A DNA stretch of 64,000 nucleotides, taken from the NCBI GenBank assembly GCA_902546095.1, contig CACCIQ010000001.1, positions 62,455 to 126,454 on the forward strand, given 5' to 3'. The first letter of the stretch is position 1. Every line of letters begins with the position of its first letter. Below the pieces are notes generated by a model. The model ran no database searches, was not told the DNA's origin, and was given only the letters and a program-made list of their open reading frames with translations. Made by a program: the position numbers and the translations under genes. Source of the stretch: an uncultured Bacteroidota bacterium (lineage in GTDB: Bacteria; Bacteroidota; Bacteroidia; Flavobacteriales; Flavobacteriaceae). Positions 44,557-53,468 of the stretch are shown here, one piece after another.

Positions 44557-45345
44557 TTGGAAATTCTTGATCTCATAAAGTCTACTATCTTACCAATCAT
44601 AGATATAATTTTAGTTGCAATAATGCTCTATTACGCATATAAGTTAGTAAGGGGGACTGCTGCAATAATAGTATTTAGAGGTTTTGTTATCATTTACATA
44701 ATCTGGTGGATTACTGATCTTTTGAATATGAATATACTGAGCAGTATACTTGGAGGATTCATAGGAGTTGGAGTTTTTGCAGTCATTATTGTATTTCAAC
44801 AAGAAATTAGAAAGTTTTTATTATTGTTAGGCTCATCAAGAATAACAAATAATAAGTCATATTGGAAAAAGTTTAATCTATTCTTTAGAATTAGCGAAGA
44901 GAAAGCCAAACTTAATATTGAAGATTTTTTAGAGGCATGTAATAAGTTAAAAAAAGATAAAACAGGAGCAATTTTTGTTTTCGAAAGAAACAATAATCTT
45001 GATTTTGTGAAGGAGGATGGAGATTCAATTAATGCAGAACTTTCAATACCTATAATTGAAAGTATATTCTATAAAAATAGTCCATTGCATGATGGAGCTG
45101 TAATTATTGTTGGAAATGTAATTGTTGCATCGAGAGTAACATTGCCAGTATCAAAAAGTAAAAAAATTAATAAATCTTTAGGTTTAAGACATAAAGCTGG
45201 AATTGGGATTACCGAAGAATCTGATGCTATATCAATAGTAATTTCTGAAGAAACTGGTAAGCTATCCTATATAAAAAGTGGAAAAATTATAAGTTTTAAA
45301 AATAATGAGGAGTTAAAAAGTTTAATCTCAAATGACTTGCTCTAA
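44557..45345 (+). CDS. cdaA: Membrane diadenylate cyclase CdaA, TTG start
   Basis: A 262-residue c-di-AMP synthase. Three N-terminal membrane helices occupy about 10-30, 35-50 and 60-82, followed by a DAC domain. The catalytic DGA motif is at 179-181 in PLHDGAVIIV, and the second nucleotide motif is GLRHKAG (209-215), close to the usual RHR. A TTG start at 44557 is used; the first codons (MEILDLIK) fit the family. It should make the second messenger c-di-AMP, often tied to cell wall and osmotic control. It converges on the ABC exporter with an 18-base overlap. Confidence 0.92.
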   Translation: MEILDLIKSTILPIIDIILVAIMLYYAYKLVRGTAAIIVFRGFVIIYIIWWITDLLNMNILSSILGGFIGVGVFAVIIVFQQEIRKFLLLLGSSRITNNKSYWKKFNLFFRISEEKAKLNIEDFLEACNKLKKDKTGAIFVFERNNNLDFVKEDGDSINAELSIPIIESIFYKNSPLHDGAVIIVGNVIVASRVTLPVSKSKKINKSLGLRHKAGIGITEESDAISIVISEETGKLSYIKSGKIISFKNNEELKSLISNDLL

Positions 45346-47097
45346 CTCTTTTGAATCTTGAAACTGATACTCAAAAAGTTTTTTATAAAAACCATTTTCA
45401 ATTTTTATTAATTCATCATGACTACCAAATTCTTTAATTTCACCATTATCCAAATAAATTATCTTATCTGCATTTAAAATTGTTGAAAGTCTGTGAGCAA
45501 TAATTATTGAAGTTTTACCCTCAATAATCTTATTTGTAGCATATTGAATTAACTGTTCAGTCTTAGAATCAATCGAAGATGTTGCTTCGTCTAATATTAA
45601 AATTTTTGGATTTGAAACATAAGCTCTCAAAAAGGAAATTAGTTGTCTTTGACCCTCAGACAACATTACACCTCTTTCTTTTACATTGTAATTAAATCCA
45701 CCAGGAAGTTTATTTATAAATTCCAAAATACCAATTTCTTGAGCCGCATTTTCAATTTTATCTTTAGATATTTTTTTTTTGAAAAGAGATATGTTATTAT
45801 ATATGGAATCAGCAAATAAAAAAATATCTTGAGAAACTAGCGAAATTTGAGATCTCAAATTTTTCAAGGAAAACTTTTCAATACTCGTTCCATCAACATA
45901 AATTTTTCCACTATTTATCTCAAAAAATCTTAAAATAAGTTTAATTATTGTTGATTTTCCTGAACCGGTTGGACCAACTATGGCTACTCTTTCACCGGGC
46001 TTAATTTCAATAGAAAGGTTTTTAATAATTGGATTATTAACTTCATATGAAAAATTTACTTTATCAAAAACAATTTCCCCTTTAATCTCATTAAGATTTG
46101 TTCCAATATCTTTTACAAACTCATCTGTATCTAAAATTTTAAATACTCTGTTAGCTGCAACCATGCCCATTTGTAACGTATTAAACTTATCCGCAATTTG
46201 TCTAAGTGGTCTGAAAAGCATTTGAGAAAGTTGTATAAATAAAAATATTGTTCCTAGCGATACAGAATTTTCATCAGCAATATTATTAAAACCAGCATAC
46301 CAAACTAGAAGTCCAATTGTAATTGATGTCGAAATCTCAGATATTGGAAAAAAAATTGAGTTATACCAAACTGTTTTTAGCCAAGCTTGCTTATGTCTAT
46401 CGTTTATATTTTTAAAATTTTCATATTCAATTTTCTGACGATTAAATATCTGTATTTCTTTCATTCCTGAAAGTCTTTCCTGAACAAAAGAATTCAAATT
46501 TGCAACCTCATTTCTAACTTGATTAAAAGCAACCTTCATGGCCATTTGAAATAATCTAGTAGCTAAAATTATAAATGGGAGTATTAAAAAAATTATTATT
46601 GAGAGTTTAAGACTTAAAATTACCATTACAGTTAAGACTGATAACATTAAAATTAAATCAGCGATTATCATGAACAGACCTTGACTAAATATACTTGCAA
46701 TTGTTTCCATATCATTTACAGTTCTGGTAACAAGTCTACCAATAGATGATTTGTTGTAATAGGACATCTTAAAAGAAATTATTTTGGAAAATAATTTATT
46801 TCTTATATCAAATACTACTTTTTGACCTAACAGGTTTGTGAAATACACAAACAAAAATTGAAATAGTACTTGAAAAAGTAATACACCAACCATGATTGAA
46901 ATTATTGTGATAAGTCCTTGATAGTTTTTTAATGTAATATAATCGTCAACAGCAATCTTCAAAAGATATTGATTAAGGATAGAAAAAAAGGAAATTAATA
47001 TAGCTGCAAATGAAACAAATATGAAATTTGTCTTGTAGGGCTCAACGTTTTTAATTAGCCTTGAAAAAAGTTTAAAATTAAATTTTCTTTTATCCAT
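45328..47097 (-). CDS. ABC exporter, permease-ATPase fusion (MsbA-like)
   Basis: A 589-residue half-transporter with an N-terminal six-helix membrane domain (about 20-320) and a C-terminal ATPase. Walker A is GPTGSGKSTIIKL, the signature is LSEGQRQLISFLRAY, and Walker B is ILILDEATSSID with the HRLSTI H-loop. It is expected to work as a homodimer exporting lipids, drugs or lipid A; MsbA-like is fold-level naming only. It overlaps truA by 8 bases and converges on cdaA. Confidence 0.92.
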   Translation of the reverse strand: MDKRKFNFKLFSRLIKNVEPYKTNFIFVSFAAILISFFSILNQYLLKIAVDDYITLKNYQGLITIISIMVGVLLFQVLFQFLFVYFTNLLGQKVVFDIRNKLFSKIISFKMSYYNKSSIGRLVTRTVNDMETIASIFSQGLFMIIADLILMLSVLTVMVILSLKLSIIIFLILPFIILATRLFQMAMKVAFNQVRNEVANLNSFVQERLSGMKEIQIFNRQKIEYENFKNINDRHKQAWLKTVWYNSIFFPISEISTSITIGLLVWYAGFNNIADENSVSLGTIFLFIQLSQMLFRPLRQIADKFNTLQMGMVAANRVFKILDTDEFVKDIGTNLNEIKGEIVFDKVNFSYEVNNPIIKNLSIEIKPGERVAIVGPTGSGKSTIIKLILRFFEINSGKIYVDGTSIEKFSLKNLRSQISLVSQDIFLFADSIYNNISLFKKKISKDKIENAAQEIGILEFINKLPGGFNYNVKERGVMLSEGQRQLISFLRAYVSNPKILILDEATSSIDSKTEQLIQYATNKIIEGKTSIIIAHRLSTILNADKIIYLDNGEIKEFGSHDELIKIENGFYKKLFEYQFQDSKELEQVI

Positions 47098-47845
47098 TCA
47101 CTAAAATTTCATCCCAATTATAATTAATTTCTTTCAAAAATAAACCGTGAGCAGGAACAGAATATCCAGCTAATTTTCTATCTCTTTCATTAATTATTTT
47201 TTCAAAATCATCTTTTGAAATTGTACCTAATCCAACTTCAATTAGCGTACCAACAATTGCCCGCACCATATTTCTTAAAAATCTATCAGCTTTAATTTTA
47301 AAACATAGTTTACCTTCTATAATTTCCCAACTAGCTTTAAATATTTTACAATTATATGTTTTAACGTCTGACTTCGATTTGGAAAAAGATTTAAAATCTA
47401 CATAATTGAAAAGTAAGTTTGCGCATTCATTCATTTTTTTTAAGTCAAGTTTATTTTTTAAATAATAAGACTTATTTAATTCAAATGGATTTTTTTCTGT
47501 AGAAATAAAATATTCATAAGATCTGCAAATAGCATCAAATCTGGCATGAGCTTTATTATTTACTTGAAAGATTTTTTTAACAACAATCTCATGGGGGAGA
47601 AAAGAATTTAGTTTGTATATCATTTGATCGGTGTCATTAATTTTGTCATCAATATCAAAATGTGCAAACATCTGATTTGCATGAACACCAGTATCAGTCC
47701 TGCCAGCACCTACAAGCTTGATTTTTAATTTTAGAAGCTTTGATATACAATCTTCTAAAACACCTTGTATTGTGATTGAATTTGGCTGGATTTGCCATCC
47801 ATGGTAATTAGTTCCCAAATATGAAATTTCTAAAAAATATCTCAA
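47090..47845 (-). CDS. truA: tRNA pseudouridine synthase A, TTG start
   Basis: A 251-residue enzyme isomerising uridines 38-40 in tRNA anticodon stems. MRYFLEISYLGTNYHGWQ opens the protein, the catalytic Asp51 is in GAGRTDTGVHANQ, and FLRNMVRAIVGTLIEVG closes the core. The start codon is TTG at 47845, matching the family N-terminus. It precedes the ABC exporter with an 8-base overlap, and it diverges from the phosphoesterase gene. Confidence 0.94.
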   Translation of the reverse strand: MRYFLEISYLGTNYHGWQIQPNSITIQGVLEDCISKLLKLKIKLVGAGRTDTGVHANQMFAHFDIDDKINDTDQMIYKLNSFLPHEIVVKKIFQVNNKAHARFDAICRSYEYFISTEKNPFELNKSYYLKNKLDLKKMNECANLLFNYVDFKSFSKSKSDVKTYNCKIFKASWEIIEGKLCFKIKADRFLRNMVRAIVGTLIEVGLGTISKDDFEKIINERDRKLAGYSVPAHGLFLKEINYNWDEILVNG

Positions 47846-47895
47846 TTACAGGTAAAATTTGTTAAATTCAAAGATAAGTAATAAGAGATTAAAGT

Positions 47896-48402
47896 TTGAA
47901 AAAAATTCTTTTGATATCTGATACACATGGGTATATTGATGATGTAATTATTAAGTATGCAAAAGCGGCTGATTTAGTTCTTCATGCTGGTGATATTGGA
48001 GATGTTAAAGTTATTGATAAATTATCCAAAATTTCGATTACAAAAGCAGTATTTGGAAATATAGACAGTGCTGAAATAAGGTCCATGACTAAGGAAAATG
48101 AATTATTTGAAATTGAAGGATTTAAAATTTTAATAACTCATATCGCGGGGAAGCAGCCAAAATATAATAAAAGAGTATTAAACTTAATACAAAAAGAATC
48201 TCCAAACCTTCTTATATATGGTCATTCACATATATTAAAAATCGAAAATGATAAAAAAAATAATTTGTTATGTATTAACCCTGGGGCAGCTGGTAGACAT
48301 GGTTTTCACAAGAAAAGAACAATGATCAGATTTAATCTTAATAATAAACAAATTGAAAAAACTGAAATAATTGAACTTGGTGATAGATCATCATTATCTT
48401 AA
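47896..48402 (+). CDS. YfcE-type metallophosphoesterase, TTG start
   Basis: A 168-residue calcineurin-like phosphoesterase. Metal motifs are ILLISDTHG (4-12), VLHAGDIGD, FGNID, ILITHIAGK and IYGHSHI, then CINPGAAGRHG. Start is TTG at 47896. The family cleaves phosphodiesters with manganese or similar metals; the natural substrate is not known. It converges on the DUF4293 gene with a 9-base overlap. Confidence 0.9.
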   Translation: MKKILLISDTHGYIDDVIIKYAKAADLVLHAGDIGDVKVIDKLSKISITKAVFGNIDSAEIRSMTKENELFEIEGFKILITHIAGKQPKYNKRVLNLIQKESPNLLIYGHSHILKIENDKKNNLLCINPGAAGRHGFHKKRTMIRFNLNNKQIEKTEIIELGDRSSLS

Positions 48403-48765
48403 TCTATCGATAGAGTCAATCAATTCTTGATCTTTTTTTAAAGAACTTAGTGAAATTGCTAAAAGTATTGTAACCAAAGCTAAATATATAAATCCATATG
48501 CGTTGCTATCGCTGAAAAAAACAGACTTTAAAATGTAGATAACATTAATGAAGGAACTTATTTTTATTATAGAAATTTGTCTTTTTCTATTTTTACTTTG
48601 AGTTAAAATAAAAATTGACACAAAACAGACTAACGGAGCATAACTTAATTTATTCTCAAGAAAAACTGATAATTTTAAGCTAAGGTTATTTGAGATCTCA
48701 AGGTAATAGAGAATTGCACTTACAAGCGTTAGTGTAAATATTGATATTGTATGTTTTCTAAACAC
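48394..48765 (-). CDS. DUF4293 small membrane protein
   Basis: A 123-residue protein with four hydrophobic helices (about 7-25, 36-55, 65-85, 90-108) and a charged C-terminus KKDQELIDSIDRLR that matches the DUF4293 ending. Start is GTG at 48765. In flavobacteria this gene typically sits next to rho and truA, as here. Function is unknown. It diverges from rho across 97 bases that contain the rho promoter elements. Confidence 0.8.
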   Translation of the reverse strand: MFRKHTISIFTLTLVSAILYYLEISNNLSLKLSVFLENKLSYAPLVCFVSIFILTQSKNRKRQISIIKISSFINVIYILKSVFFSDSNAYGFIYLALVTILLAISLSSLKKDQELIDSIDRLR

Positions 48766-48808
48766 TTTTTTAAAAATATAGTTTTTTTATTATAATTTAA
48801 AAAAATTG

Positions 48809-48816
48809 TATATTTG
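48809..48816 (+). promoter_or_regulatory. rho promoter -7 box (TATATTTG)
   Basis: TATATTTG matches TAnnTTTG and lies 47 bases before the rho ATG. A transcript starting about 7 bases downstream would begin inside the adjacent inverted repeat. Confidence 0.5.
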
Positions 48817-48818
48817 GG

Positions 48819-48847
48819 TTGCAATCGCATCACTTTCCTGATTGCAA
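48819..48847 (+). promoter_or_regulatory. Inverted repeat in the rho leader
   Basis: TTGCAATC (48819-48826) and GATTGCAA (48840-48847) form a perfect 8-base inverted repeat with a 13-base spacer, directly before rho and 15 bases before its ATG. It could be an operator or an RNA hairpin for autoregulation of Rho. Confidence 0.6.
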
Positions 48848-48862
48848 CATCACGTTTTAATT

Positions 48863-50218
48863 ATGACAGAAATTAAAGAACTAACTAAGAAAAAGATTAC
48901 AGAGCTTGTAGAAGTAGCAAAAGAATTAGGTATTGACAGCTCAGGTAAAAAAGATGAGTTGATTCAAAAAATTATTGACTTTCACGCTGGAAATAGTAAA
49001 GAAAATGACTCCAAATCAAAAAGTGATTCAAAAAAAGAAAATCCAAGAGAAAAAAGTCACAATAAAGACAACAGAAACAGATATAAACAGCCTGATTTTG
49101 AATTCGACGGAATCATTGAATCTGAGGGTGTTCTTGATATCATGCAAGAAGGATATGGTTTCCTAAGATCTTCAGATTATAATTATTTAAGTTCACCTGA
49201 TGACATATATGTGTCACAATCTCAAGTTAGATTATTTGGTCTAAAAACTGGAGATACTGTTTTAGGTCAGGTCAGACCACCAAAAGAGGGAGAAAAATAT
49301 TTTCCTTTAATCAAAGTAAAAAAGATAAATGGTCTTGGACCTGAAGTTGTTAGAGATCGAGTTTCATTTGAACACTTAACACCATTATTTCCTGATGAGA
49401 AATTTAATATTGCAGATAAAGAGAGTAGCATATCTACCAGGATTATGGACCTTTTTTCTCCAATCGGAAAAGGACAGAGAGGAATGATTGTTTCTCAACC
49501 AAAAACTGGAAAAACAATGCTTCTTAAAGATGTTGCAAATGCTATTGCAGCCAATCATCCTGAGGTTTATCAAATTATATTACTTATAGATGAAAGACCA
49601 GAAGAGGTAACTGACATGCAAAGAAATGTAAAAGGTGAAGTCGTAGCTTCGACATTTGATGAACCAGCAGATAGGCATGTGAGAGTAGCTAACATTGTTC
49701 TTTCAAAAGCTAAAAGATTAGTAGAATGTGGTCATGATGTTGTTATTTTATTAGATTCAATTACAAGATTGGCAAGAGCATATAACACAGTGCAACCTGC
49801 ATCAGGAAAAATATTGAGTGGTGGTGTTGATGCTAACGCTCTTCACAAACCAAAAAGATTTTTTGGTGCTGCAAGAAATATTGAGGGAGGTGGCTCTTTA
49901 TCAATTATTGCGACAGCACTTACCGAAACAGGCTCAAAAATGGATGAAGTAATTTTTGAAGAATTTAAGGGCACAGGTAATATGGAACTTCAATTAGATA
50001 GAAGAATTTCAAACAGAAGAATTTTTCCAGCTATTGATTTAGTTTCATCAAGCACTAGAAGAGATGACCTCTTACTTGATGAAAATACTATTCAAAGAAT
50101 GTGGATAATGAGAAAATACTTGGCTGATATGAATCCTGTTGAAGCAATGGAATTTGTTGAAGATAAGATAAAGAAGACCTTAAATAACGAGGAGTTTCTA
50201 ATTTCTATGAACTCTTAG
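48863..50218 (+). CDS. rho: Transcription termination factor Rho
   Basis: A 451-residue hexameric RNA helicase that ends transcription. The start at 48863 ([11 protein letters not shown]) is preferred over a TTG seven codons upstream. The N-terminal helical domain is followed by a Lys/Ser/Asn-rich insertion (about 40-70), the RNA-binding cold-shock-like region [20 protein letters not shown], the ATPase Walker [13 protein letters not shown] and Walker [17 protein letters not shown], and the [17 protein letters not shown] loop. The insertion is common in Bacteroidota Rho. It converges on rpsT with a 14-base overlap. Confidence 0.96.
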   Translation: MTEIKELTKKKITELVEVAKELGIDSSGKKDELIQKIIDFHAGNSKENDSKSKSDSKKENPREKSHNKDNRNRYKQPDFEFDGIIESEGVLDIMQEGYGFLRSSDYNYLSSPDDIYVSQSQVRLFGLKTGDTVLGQVRPPKEGEKYFPLIKVKKINGLGPEVVRDRVSFEHLTPLFPDEKFNIADKESSISTRIMDLFSPIGKGQRGMIVSQPKTGKTMLLKDVANAIAANHPEVYQIILLIDERPEEVTDMQRNVKGEVVASTFDEPADRHVRVANIVLSKAKRLVECGHDVVILLDSITRLARAYNTVQPASGKILSGGVDANALHKPKRFFGAARNIEGGGSLSIIATALTETGSKMDEVIFEEFKGTGNMELQLDRRISNRRIFPAIDLVSSSTRRDDLLLDENTIQRMWIMRKYLADMNPVEAMEFVEDKIKKTLNNEEFLISMNS

Positions 50219-50504
50219 ATTTTGTTTTTGGCTTAGCTACTTTCTTAACTGGCTTAAGAGAATTCACATGTTTAGACAACTTTGACTTTAAATTTGCAGA
50301 TTTATTCTTGTGAATAATATTATTTTTAGAGAGCTTATCAAGCATGGATGTTACGTCTGTTAATAATTTATCAGCATCTTTTTTATTAGTAGTTTCTTTT
50401 AGAATTTTTATCGCATTTCTAGCAGTCTTATGTTGAAGACGGTTTTTAGCATTTCTTGTCTTAGTTTGCCTAATTCTTTTAACTGCTGATTTATGATTTG
50501 CCAT
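50205..50504 (-). CDS. rpsT: 30S ribosomal protein bS20
   Basis: A 99-residue basic protein with [18 protein letters not shown] at the start, typical bS20 helices and a Lys/Ser tail (KPKTKSKSS). It binds 16S rRNA in the small subunit. The C-terminal 13 residues are encoded in a stretch that overlaps the end of rho on the other strand, an unusual convergent overlap. Confidence 0.93.
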   Translation of the reverse strand: MANHKSAVKRIRQTKTRNAKNRLQHKTARNAIKILKETTNKKDADKLLTDVTSMLDKLSKNNIIHKNKSANLKSKLSKHVNSLKPVKKVAKPKTKSKSS

Positions 50505-50594
50505 ATATAATTTAATTTTTGCTCAGCAAATATAATAGTTTTTTATATCTGTAAAGCGAATATCAAGTTTAATTTAATTAAACTTATTGATTTG

Positions 50595-50666
50595 TAGCCC
50601 GTAGGGGAATCGAACCCCTCTTACCAGGATGAAAACCTGGCGTCCTAGCCGATAGACGAACGGGCC
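50595..50666 (-). tRNA. tRNA-Glu (TTC)
   Basis: The reverse strand from 50666 folds as a cloverleaf with anticodon TTC in loop TTTTCAT between CCAGG/CCTGG stems, acceptor GGCCCGT pairing ACGGGCT (G-T at the end), and T-loop TTCGATT. CCA is not encoded. It lies between proS and rpsT on the same strand. Confidence 0.96.
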
Positions 50667-50729
50667 ATAAAAATTAACCGTGCAAATTTATATAAAGGAA
50701 ATAAAGATGCAAAATATTAAATGTCAAAA

Positions 50730-52202
50730 TTAATATGATCTAGCAAAAAAAACCATGCCTTTAGATTTTTTTCCTGTAACTATACATAAACCTGAATCAT
50801 TAGATTCAAATGGGATACATCTAATTGTTGCTTTTGTTTCTTTTTTAATAAGTTCCTCAGTTTCTTCAGTTCCATCCCAGTGTGCTAACACAAAACCTCC
50901 ATGTTCAATTAAATTTTTAAAATCTTCATAATTTTCAGCAACTTTAGTATTCGTGGTCATAAAATCTTTTGATCTTTCATAGAGAGTTTTTTGAATATCT
51001 TCAATCAAAAACTTAATTTCAGTAATGGCATCTGAAGATTTTAAATTTTTCTTTGTCAGAGTATCTCTGCGGAATATTTCCAGAGTATTTTCTTTTAGAT
51101 CACGTGGACCAACAGCAATTCTGATAGGAACTCCTTTAATCTCATGTTCATTAAATTTAAATCCTGGTTTTTGATTAAGTCTATTATCAAACTTAACTGT
51201 AAATCCACTTTCTCTTATTCCCTTTATTATTGGATTAACATAATTAGTGATATCTTCCAATTCTTTTTCTGACTTGAATATTGGTATGATAACAATTTGG
51301 TATGGTGCTAGTTTTGGTGGCAAAACTAAACCATTATCATCTCCATGGCTCATGATCAATGCACCCATTAACCTTGTAGAAACACCCCACGAAGTTGCCC
51401 AAACATGGTCAAGATTACCTTGTTTATCAGCAAATTTTACATCAAAAGCTTTAGCAAAATTTTGTCCAAGAAAATGAGAAGTACCAGCCTGCAATGCTTT
51501 TCCATCCTGCATCAATGATTCAATACAATATGTCTCTTCAGCACCAGCAAATTTTTCTGAGTCTGATTTTAATCCAGAAATTACAGAAATACCCATAAAA
51601 TTTTCTACAAAATTTGCATACAAATCAATAATAAGTTTTGTTTCATCTAAAGCCTCTTGCTCAGTGGCATGGGCTGTGTGGCCTTCTTGCCATAAAAATT
51701 CAGCGGTTCTTAAAAATAGTCTTGTTCTCATCTCCCAGCGCACAACATTAGCCCATTGATTTAGCAGGATAGGTAAATCACGATAAGATTGGATCCAATT
51801 TTTATATGTTCTCCATATTATAGCTTCACTTGTAGGCCTAACTATTAACTCCTCCTCCAATTTTGAATTTTCATCAACAATTAATTTACCAGGATTTTTG
51901 TCATCATTCTTTAATCTGTAATGGGTGACTACTGCACACTCTTTTGCAAATCCCTCAGCATTTTTTTCTTCAGCCTCAAACAAGCTTTTTGGAACAAAAA
52001 GTGGAAAATATGCATTGTAATGACCTGTTTCTTTAAATTTTAGGTCTAATTCATGTTGAATTTTCTCCCAAATTGCATATCCATATGGTTTAATTACCAT
52101 ACAGCCTCGAACTGAAGAATTTTCAGCTAAATCAGCCATCACTACAAGCTCATTGTACCATTTTGAATAATTTTCGCTTCGCTTTGTTAATTTTTTAGAC
52201 AT
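50730..52202 (-). CDS. proS: Prolyl-tRNA synthetase, archaeal/eukaryotic type
   Basis: A 490-residue class II synthetase charging tRNA-Pro. The start at 52202 ([19 protein letters not shown]) is chosen; the open frame extends 55 codons upstream into the divergent lipoprotein gene but those residues are not typical. Class II motifs include [16 protein letters not shown] (motif 2 region), [16 protein letters not shown] and [14 protein letters not shown]. The compact form without the bacterial editing insertion is the ProS type 3 group. A TACTTTTG -7 box lies 40 bases upstream. Confidence 0.95.
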   Translation of the reverse strand: MSKKLTKRSENYSKWYNELVVMADLAENSSVRGCMVIKPYGYAIWEKIQHELDLKFKETGHYNAYFPLFVPKSLFEAEEKNAEGFAKECAVVTHYRLKNDDKNPGKLIVDENSKLEEELIVRPTSEAIIWRTYKNWIQSYRDLPILLNQWANVVRWEMRTRLFLRTAEFLWQEGHTAHATEQEALDETKLIIDLYANFVENFMGISVISGLKSDSEKFAGAEETYCIESLMQDGKALQAGTSHFLGQNFAKAFDVKFADKQGNLDHVWATSWGVSTRLMGALIMSHGDDNGLVLPPKLAPYQIVIIPIFKSEKELEDITNYVNPIIKGIRESGFTVKFDNRLNQKPGFKFNEHEIKGVPIRIAVGPRDLKENTLEIFRRDTLTKKNLKSSDAITEIKFLIEDIQKTLYERSKDFMTTNTKVAENYEDFKNLIEHGGFVLAHWDGTEETEELIKKETKATIRCIPFESNDSGLCIVTGKKSKGMVFFARSY

Positions 52203-52241
52203 AATTGATTTGGCACAAAATTTGTTTTTATATTTATATAA

Positions 52242-52249
52242 CAAAAGTA
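52242..52249 (-). promoter_or_regulatory. Candidate proS promoter -7 box (TACTTTTG)
   Basis: On the reverse strand TACTTTTG matches TAnnTTTG, about 40 bases before the proS start. It supports the corrected start at 52202 because a longer protein would begin upstream of this promoter. Confidence 0.45.
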
Positions 52250-52257
52250 ATTTAATA

Positions 52258-53457
52258 ATGCCATCTATCAAATTAAATCTTAATCTTAATCCTCTGCTTT
52301 TAATCTTGCTTCTAACTTTTGGGTGCGGCTCATTTAATAGCTCTAGTCTTGTTTCGGCTGATGGCATTTATAACAATAACAACAAGGAGTCAGAGAATAG
52401 TACATCTAAGTATTACGAAAATTATTTCAAAGATAAAGCACTGGAATTGGAAAATGATTTTGTTTTTTCAGATAGTATTAATTTAAACTCTGATTTCGTA
52501 ACATCAAGTGACATTAGTTATTCAAGTAATCAAGCAGCATGGGGAGATATCCCTGATACCATTGACTATGTAGTTGACTATTTTCCTTACAGAAATAGAT
52601 ATTTTGGATTTGGTTATTATGGTGGTATGTACCCATATTACGGGAATTGGTATCCAGGTTATTCATATTTTTCTATGAGAAATTGGTACAGATACGGCTG
52701 GATGTACGGTTACTACCCATTTTACTATGATTTCTACCCTTATGGTTGGTGGGGAAGAACAATGCCTTTCAATTATAGATCTAGGTATTCTAAATATGGA
52801 TCTTACAATAACTCTATTTACAATAACTATTTAAATAGAAGTTCAAATGAAAATATTTCCTACAATCAAGGCAAAAGAGGAAGCTCTAAGGGAGTCGTCG
52901 TTTACGGAAATGGTAATTCAACTAGATCTAGTGGAAATAACTCGAATGCAACTAACGTTACTTATTATAATGTTGGTAGATCTTCAACTTTACAAGATGA
53001 TAATGTGATGGATAATAAAGACATTAGGATTAGAACTTATAAAGATTTTGTAAAAGATAACAACTCAACAAAAAATAGTGTTGAGAGAAATAGAATTTAC
53101 TCAAGACCTGAAATGGGTGTAGGTGTATCAAGCTCAGGATCCAAAGCACGTTCCTCTGGAAATGATGTTTCGAGACGATATTACACTAATCCTACAAACT
53201 CCTCTACTGGCAGGCCAGCTAAATCAACACAATATAACTGGGGTCTTGGAGGCAGAAATAATTATTCTGGAAATTCATCTAACAGTAGTACTAGAAGCTA
53301 CAGTAATCCTGGATCTAGATCATCTAGCTCTTCCACAAGATCTTATAACTCATCAAGTTCCTCATACTCCCGATCTGCAGGGCCTCCAAATATAGGAAGT
53401 TCTTCGTCAAGTTCATCTTCATCATCGGTACGCTCAGGTGGTAGAGGCTCTAGATAG
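52258..53457 (+). CDS. Aromatic-rich, Ser/Arg-rich surface lipoprotein, unknown function
   Basis: A 399-residue protein with a lipoprotein signal ([10 protein letters not shown], Cys23) from the ATG at 52258. Between about 108 and 173 half of the residues are Tyr, Trp or Phe, in Gly/Pro/Asn/Arg context (for example [12 protein letters not shown]). From about 195 to the end it is low-complexity Ser/Asn/Arg/Tyr, with a run of ten serines at 381-390. No catalytic motif is seen. Composition suggests an adhesive, surface-coating or self-associating protein. Similar proteins in flavobacteria have been mislabelled vitellogenin-like. It is 11 bases before an OmpP1/FadL-type barrel, suggesting a shared outer membrane role. 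Confidence 0.8.
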   Translation: MPSIKLNLNLNPLLLILLLTFGCGSFNSSSLVSADGIYNNNNKESENSTSKYYENYFKDKALELENDFVFSDSINLNSDFVTSSDISYSSNQAAWGDIPDTIDYVVDYFPYRNRYFGFGYYGGMYPYYGNWYPGYSYFSMRNWYRYGWMYGYYPFYYDFYPYGWWGRTMPFNYRSRYSKYGSYNNSIYNNYLNRSSNENISYNQGKRGSSKGVVVYGNGNSTRSSGNNSNATNVTYYNVGRSSTLQDDNVMDNKDIRIRTYKDFVKDNNSTKNSVERNRIYSRPEMGVGVSSSGSKARSSGNDVSRRYYTNPTNSSTGRPAKSTQYNWGLGGRNNYSGNSSNSSTRSYSNPGSRSSSSSTRSYNSSSSSYSRSAGPPNIGSSSSSSSSSSVRSGGRGSR

Positions 53458-53468
53458 ATTATTTTTTA

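Noticed and set aside
52203..52367. 55-residue N-terminal extension of prolyl-tRNA synthetase
   Set aside because: It lies in the divergent lipoprotein gene and beyond the predicted promoter, and has no similarity to ProS N-termini.
53123..53395. 90-codon forward frame inside the low-complexity lipoprotein gene
   Set aside because: It is a frame shadow of the Ser/Arg-rich repeat region and has no independent support.
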